Part shown: positions 60,427 through 64,000 of the stretch, one piece after another | How the letters are laid out: the number at the start of each line of letters is the position of its first letter | Numbering within the stretch: the stretch's first letter is position 1 | DNA from: Filobasidium wieringae | Taxonomy: Eukaryota; Basidiomycota; Tremellomycetes; Filobasidiales; Filobasidiaceae | DNA length: 64,000 nucleotides | Assembly (NCBI GenBank): GCA_001600055.1 | Contig: BCIV01000003.1 | Location: 439,162-503,161 of the forward strand | Direction of reading: 5' to 3' | Program-made: the position numbers and the translations under genes | Notes under the pieces: generated by a model | Seen by the model: the letters and a program-made list of their open reading frames with translations, nothing else | What the model was told of the DNA's origin: nothing | The model's database searches: none

Positions 60427-63400
60427 TCAAGCTCTAGGTTTCGAAATTTCCTCAAAGCCAGGAAGCGATAGCACGTCTTTCCAGGCGATCCAAGCGAAGG
60501 AAAGCAATTTCCTGTTATATTGCGTGGGGTCAATGACTGTCGTATCTGAGGAAAGTAAGTAAGTAAAACAACCTACGTTTGCGGTTCCTCTTCGGCAAGC
60601 AAGTCGACATTCGGTAAGACATTCCTCCATTTGTGAGGTTGGTAGGTAATCTTGTATGCTGCCAGTGCGAATAGCGGGTGAGGCCCTAAGTTTGAGGTCA
60701 ACTTCAAATCAATCAAAGCATGGATGGCCGTGTCCAAAATATCGTTGACGATATCTCGATAGGCTTGACGCATAGGGTCCTACGTGATGTTGGTGTTCAG
60801 TCAACGCTCAGGGATCCTTTGTGCGATGCTACTTACCTTGAGGTCTCCGTCTCGGATACGTCTCCTCTTGCCGTTCTTCAGCACCAATCCACTGATGAGT
60901 TCCATCTCGGTCACCTTGTATCTGAAGATATGAGCAGAGACACGATATAAGCCTCCATCGATGTTATTCGCCAAGTCACCTTTGAATCACCTTGAGAGCA
61001 TCGCTGCTATGGTCATATCATATTTCATCTTGAGCCTAGCTGCTAGAGCCATGACCGATGTAGGGACTTCGATCGGCTCCAGTCGTGGATCCACCACGCT
61101 AGGCTTGATGTCGTCGACAGTTTTGGCGATGAAAACGCCTTGTGGTTCTTTCGTTGCAACCTGCAGTCAAGACCGTTCAGTATCATCGTTCGGAGTCCGT
61201 TCGGTTACGATACGATTTACCATCCTGAATATATCGCCTAGAACACTCTTTCCCGGGTATGATCTAAAAGCCTCCTTCCCCATGAAGTCCGGCCAAAGAT
61301 TAGGCCGATAGACCGACGGTAGCTCTGCCGGTACCCCCGCTGAGAGATCGGAACATACGTTAAACATGCTATATACGTCGCTTGCCGGATGTACTCACTC
61401 TTGGCGAAATCCACGGCCGTACTATACAGTTGACAAAGCTCCAGACACTTGGCACTGTATGGCCCTTCCATATCGCAGTAAGCAAGATGGGCATTGCCGA
61501 TTGTTCCCAGCAAATCATTTAAGATATGATTCACGAAGTTCTGTGGGGGTCGACACTGATCAGCGTCCGCCGATGTAGATTGGAAGCCTGACTGACGTCT
61601 TTTATATCTTGGTGCTCTACCCAAGGCACGACCCTTGGCTTGACTGCAGTGTAGTCAGCAGGCTCTGATTCCCTCAGGTCATTCACAAAACGCTCATCCC
61701 AGATCAAGGTGAAGTCGTCACCTGGAAGATAAGACTGATCGGATGTGCGCTCGTGTCGTGACTTAGATCAACATTACGTACCATCCAGATCTCCTCCACC
61801 AAGCATGTTCGGTAGATCGCGGACTCCTTTAACATTGATGACAATCACGTTGACCAAGCTTCGTAGCTCAGGTATGTCCACTGCCTGGACATGTCGGATG
61901 TCGCCAGGATGCAAAGCGGGTGCTCTAGTGATAACGCACCTGCCCGTGATCACTTTGGGACGATCCTGGCTTCCATCCTCCGGATCGTGGAACTGGCAGA
62001 AAACTTGACCCTCTTGCAATAGTCCGCTCTCATCAGCGACTCCCATCATGTAAACGCCTTTATCTACCTCCACGCGAGCATGCCATCGCAATTCTGCCAG
62101 CATTCGTCTCTCAATAACAGCACAAACATCTAGAACAACCGGATCTTTGTGGAATCCAGCATTGATCAGTGCCGCGATTGGGAAAGTAGCCGTCTTATCG
62201 ATCATCCACAAATCCTTCCTAGTCAATCTACGCGCCGCGACTCGATCGGCAAGCCCTATGATCGATTTGGCTTTATCCCATATCAACCCCTTGATAACTT
62301 CAGGATCGACACCAAGAGCAGCAAAAAGAATGCAGAATTGACGATTCAGGAAAGCCTTCCTGTACTGAGCAATTCGTACGACATGCAAGGCTTTGCTATC
62401 CGATTCGAATTTTATTTGAGACTTCCTGAGGAAAATCTCACGGGGCTTGACGGTGGGCCATGCGCAAAGAACTCCTTTCGCGCCTCCCAAACGAAATTGA
62501 ATAGCTGAAGGATGTCTATTAACATCGTGATCATCGAAACCAAGATCCTTGGCAGCTTGGTCGGCGACGTTTTGGGCACAACGTCCTACTCCATCGGTAA
62601 AAGTGAATAAAGCTTTCGATTGTAGATCATTCACATCTGATCTCGTCACTATGTCTTCCATCGGTCGCCTGAGCTTGATGGGCAGGTTTACTGCCCTTGT
62701 GGTGGAGAACACGAGACCTTGACGAGCGGCATGCTTAGCGACGACCTTCTCTTCAGAAAGGTTTCCCATCCAGTCGAGTATATCCTGTACCCCAAAGCGT
62801 TGACCATCGTTTTCAGCTTTGGTAAGCTCAGCAAAGTACCAACAGCTGTGCTCTTTTGCCTGAGACGCGCTAGCGGCCAGGAAGACATACTTTCGGCCCG
62901 CGATGATCAGCCCATGTTGCAATGCACGGCGGACACGAGCCATCGTCCCGGCACTTGGATTGATAGCGTCCGCTTCCTTGACGGACGCGTTGACTTGAAG
63001 TTGATCGTGCTCGTCGTTAAATTGAACACGCAAGAATCGATCCTGGTAACGGTGAAAATGCCGCAACACGGAATTTCCTTGTTCTTTCTCTTCAGGTAGT
63101 AGTAGCATGCGGGTGGGAGTAACTATAGCGCGCCTCATCATAACGGTTTTGTTGTCTTGTTTATCGGTGGCGCTGACTTTTTTAGGTCGCGTCAGCATGT
63201 TGATCTGTTCGTACATCGCAGCACGACGTTCGATTGAATGACGCAGATCCTGGAGCCTTTCGAGGGAGAACAGACTCGATAGCACTTGATTGACGATCTT
63301 ATAATCGCCTCCACGTGTAAGTCCTTGAACGGTAGCAGCTAGAACTTCTACGTCATATGACTGGACCAGCGCTTGCGACACTAGACCTTCAATCAGATAT

Positions 63401-64000
63401 CGAGTCGAGAACGGCAACGTCTTCAGTTGTTCTATCTCAGATATGATCACTGGTTTGATGATCGTCTCGTGTTCTGGCATGGGCGTCGCAGGAACAGGCG
63501 CTTCAGGAGGTACAGTGGGCATTTTGGTTTTAGGCGAGATGTAGGACTCGTTGTCTTCCTCTCCGATCTGGCGGAGTCTTCGCATGCAACCTTGAAGCAA
63601 TCGATACTCGGCAGGTGTCATGAAGAAGGTAAGACGGATCGTTTGCCAGAAATTTACCTGTTGTATCGTAAGAAGAGATTAACAATGGCTTCCTCTGTTT
63701 CTTCAGTAGATTCGGCCTTGCTTTATAGCGGACGTCTCCATCAGGGTTGATAGGCCCTGCATCTCGTTCCCATCCATTGAAGGATCCAGAGAAATCGAAC
63801 TCTGTAGCCCTCCTCCAGCGCAGTACTGCTCCCGCTTCCGCTCGCTGGGGATGCACGTTTCCAAATCCAATCTGTTCTTTCGGCGTGTCATGAAAATCCC
63901 GTCTGCGGGTCGGCCGATTGTAAGCGCCCGCCTTACGCATCGATGACTGCCTCTGTGCAAAGTCTCTCGTGTAGCCTTGCCAGTCCAGCTGACGAAGCTC
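60427..64000 (-). CDS. RDP1: RNA-dependent RNA polymerase of the RNAi pathway (QDE-1/RDP1 type), 5' end outside window
   Basis: Copies single-stranded RNA into double-stranded RNA for Dicer in fungal RNA silencing. The active site GGDLDGDDFTLIWDERF is intact with its three Asp after splicing the intron that starts just after GGDLDG (near 61783). Other family blocks are RRALQHGLIIAGRKYVFLAA, SQAKEHSCWYFAE, FTFTDGVGRCAQ and QFRLGGAKGVLCAW. The C-terminal part runs through KITYQPHKWRNV and ends FAWIAWKDVLSLPGFEEISK. Reading from the right edge, the frame is open (ELRQLDWQGYTRDFAQRQ), so the start lies outside the window. The stop is TGA at 60427-60429. No break is seen in about 1,000 residues. 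Confidence 0.93.

Overview
The window looks like nuclear DNA of a basidiomycete yeast, most likely a tremellomycete (Cryptococcus/Kwoniella-like). Genes are densely packed on both strands and almost all are split by many introns of about 50-75 bases with GT..AG ends and CTGAC/CTAAT-like branch sites. The protein set is typical of that group: an RNA-dependent RNA polymerase, a fungal vacuolar TRP channel, a GH128 glucanase, and intact Pol I, II and III factors. No rRNA or tRNA gene, CRISPR array or intact transposon was recognised. All gene models were spliced by hand, so single intron ends may be wrong even where the product is clear.

Left part (1-22 kb): an F-BAR/RhoGAP protein cut by the left edge, UMP-CMP kinase, an ER/Golgi class I alpha-mannosidase (GH47), the vacuolar TRP channel YVC1, and, divergent from it, the Pol III subunit RPC53. 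These are followed by a membrane-anchored haem-oxygenase-like (putative di-metal) protein of unknown reaction and an intracellular GH15 hydrolase with 7-base and 10-base microexons.

Middle part (22-46 kb): a two-finger C2H2 transcription factor with a long, probably spliced leader carrying a small upstream ORF; a tail-anchored coiled-coil protein of unknown function; chorismate synthase; proteasome alpha1; a large acidic SANT-type protein resembling Rrn5; a secreted GH128 glucanase; a SUR7/PalI four-helix membrane protein; and a HAL4/SAT4-type kinase. Two stretches of over 2 kb (23949-26621 and 43187-45579) hold no gene I can support.

Right part (46-64 kb): a small unknown gene, cytochrome c1, TFIIE alpha, the Grc3 polynucleotide kinase, the TRAPP subunit Bet5, an RPD3-type histone deacetylase divergent from a MYST acetyltransferase, and an RNA-dependent RNA polymerase cut by the right edge. 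Much of the window serves gene expression (Pol I, II and III factors, rRNA processing, chromatin modification, RNAi), but the genes are mixed with unrelated housekeeping genes and do not form an obvious functional cluster.
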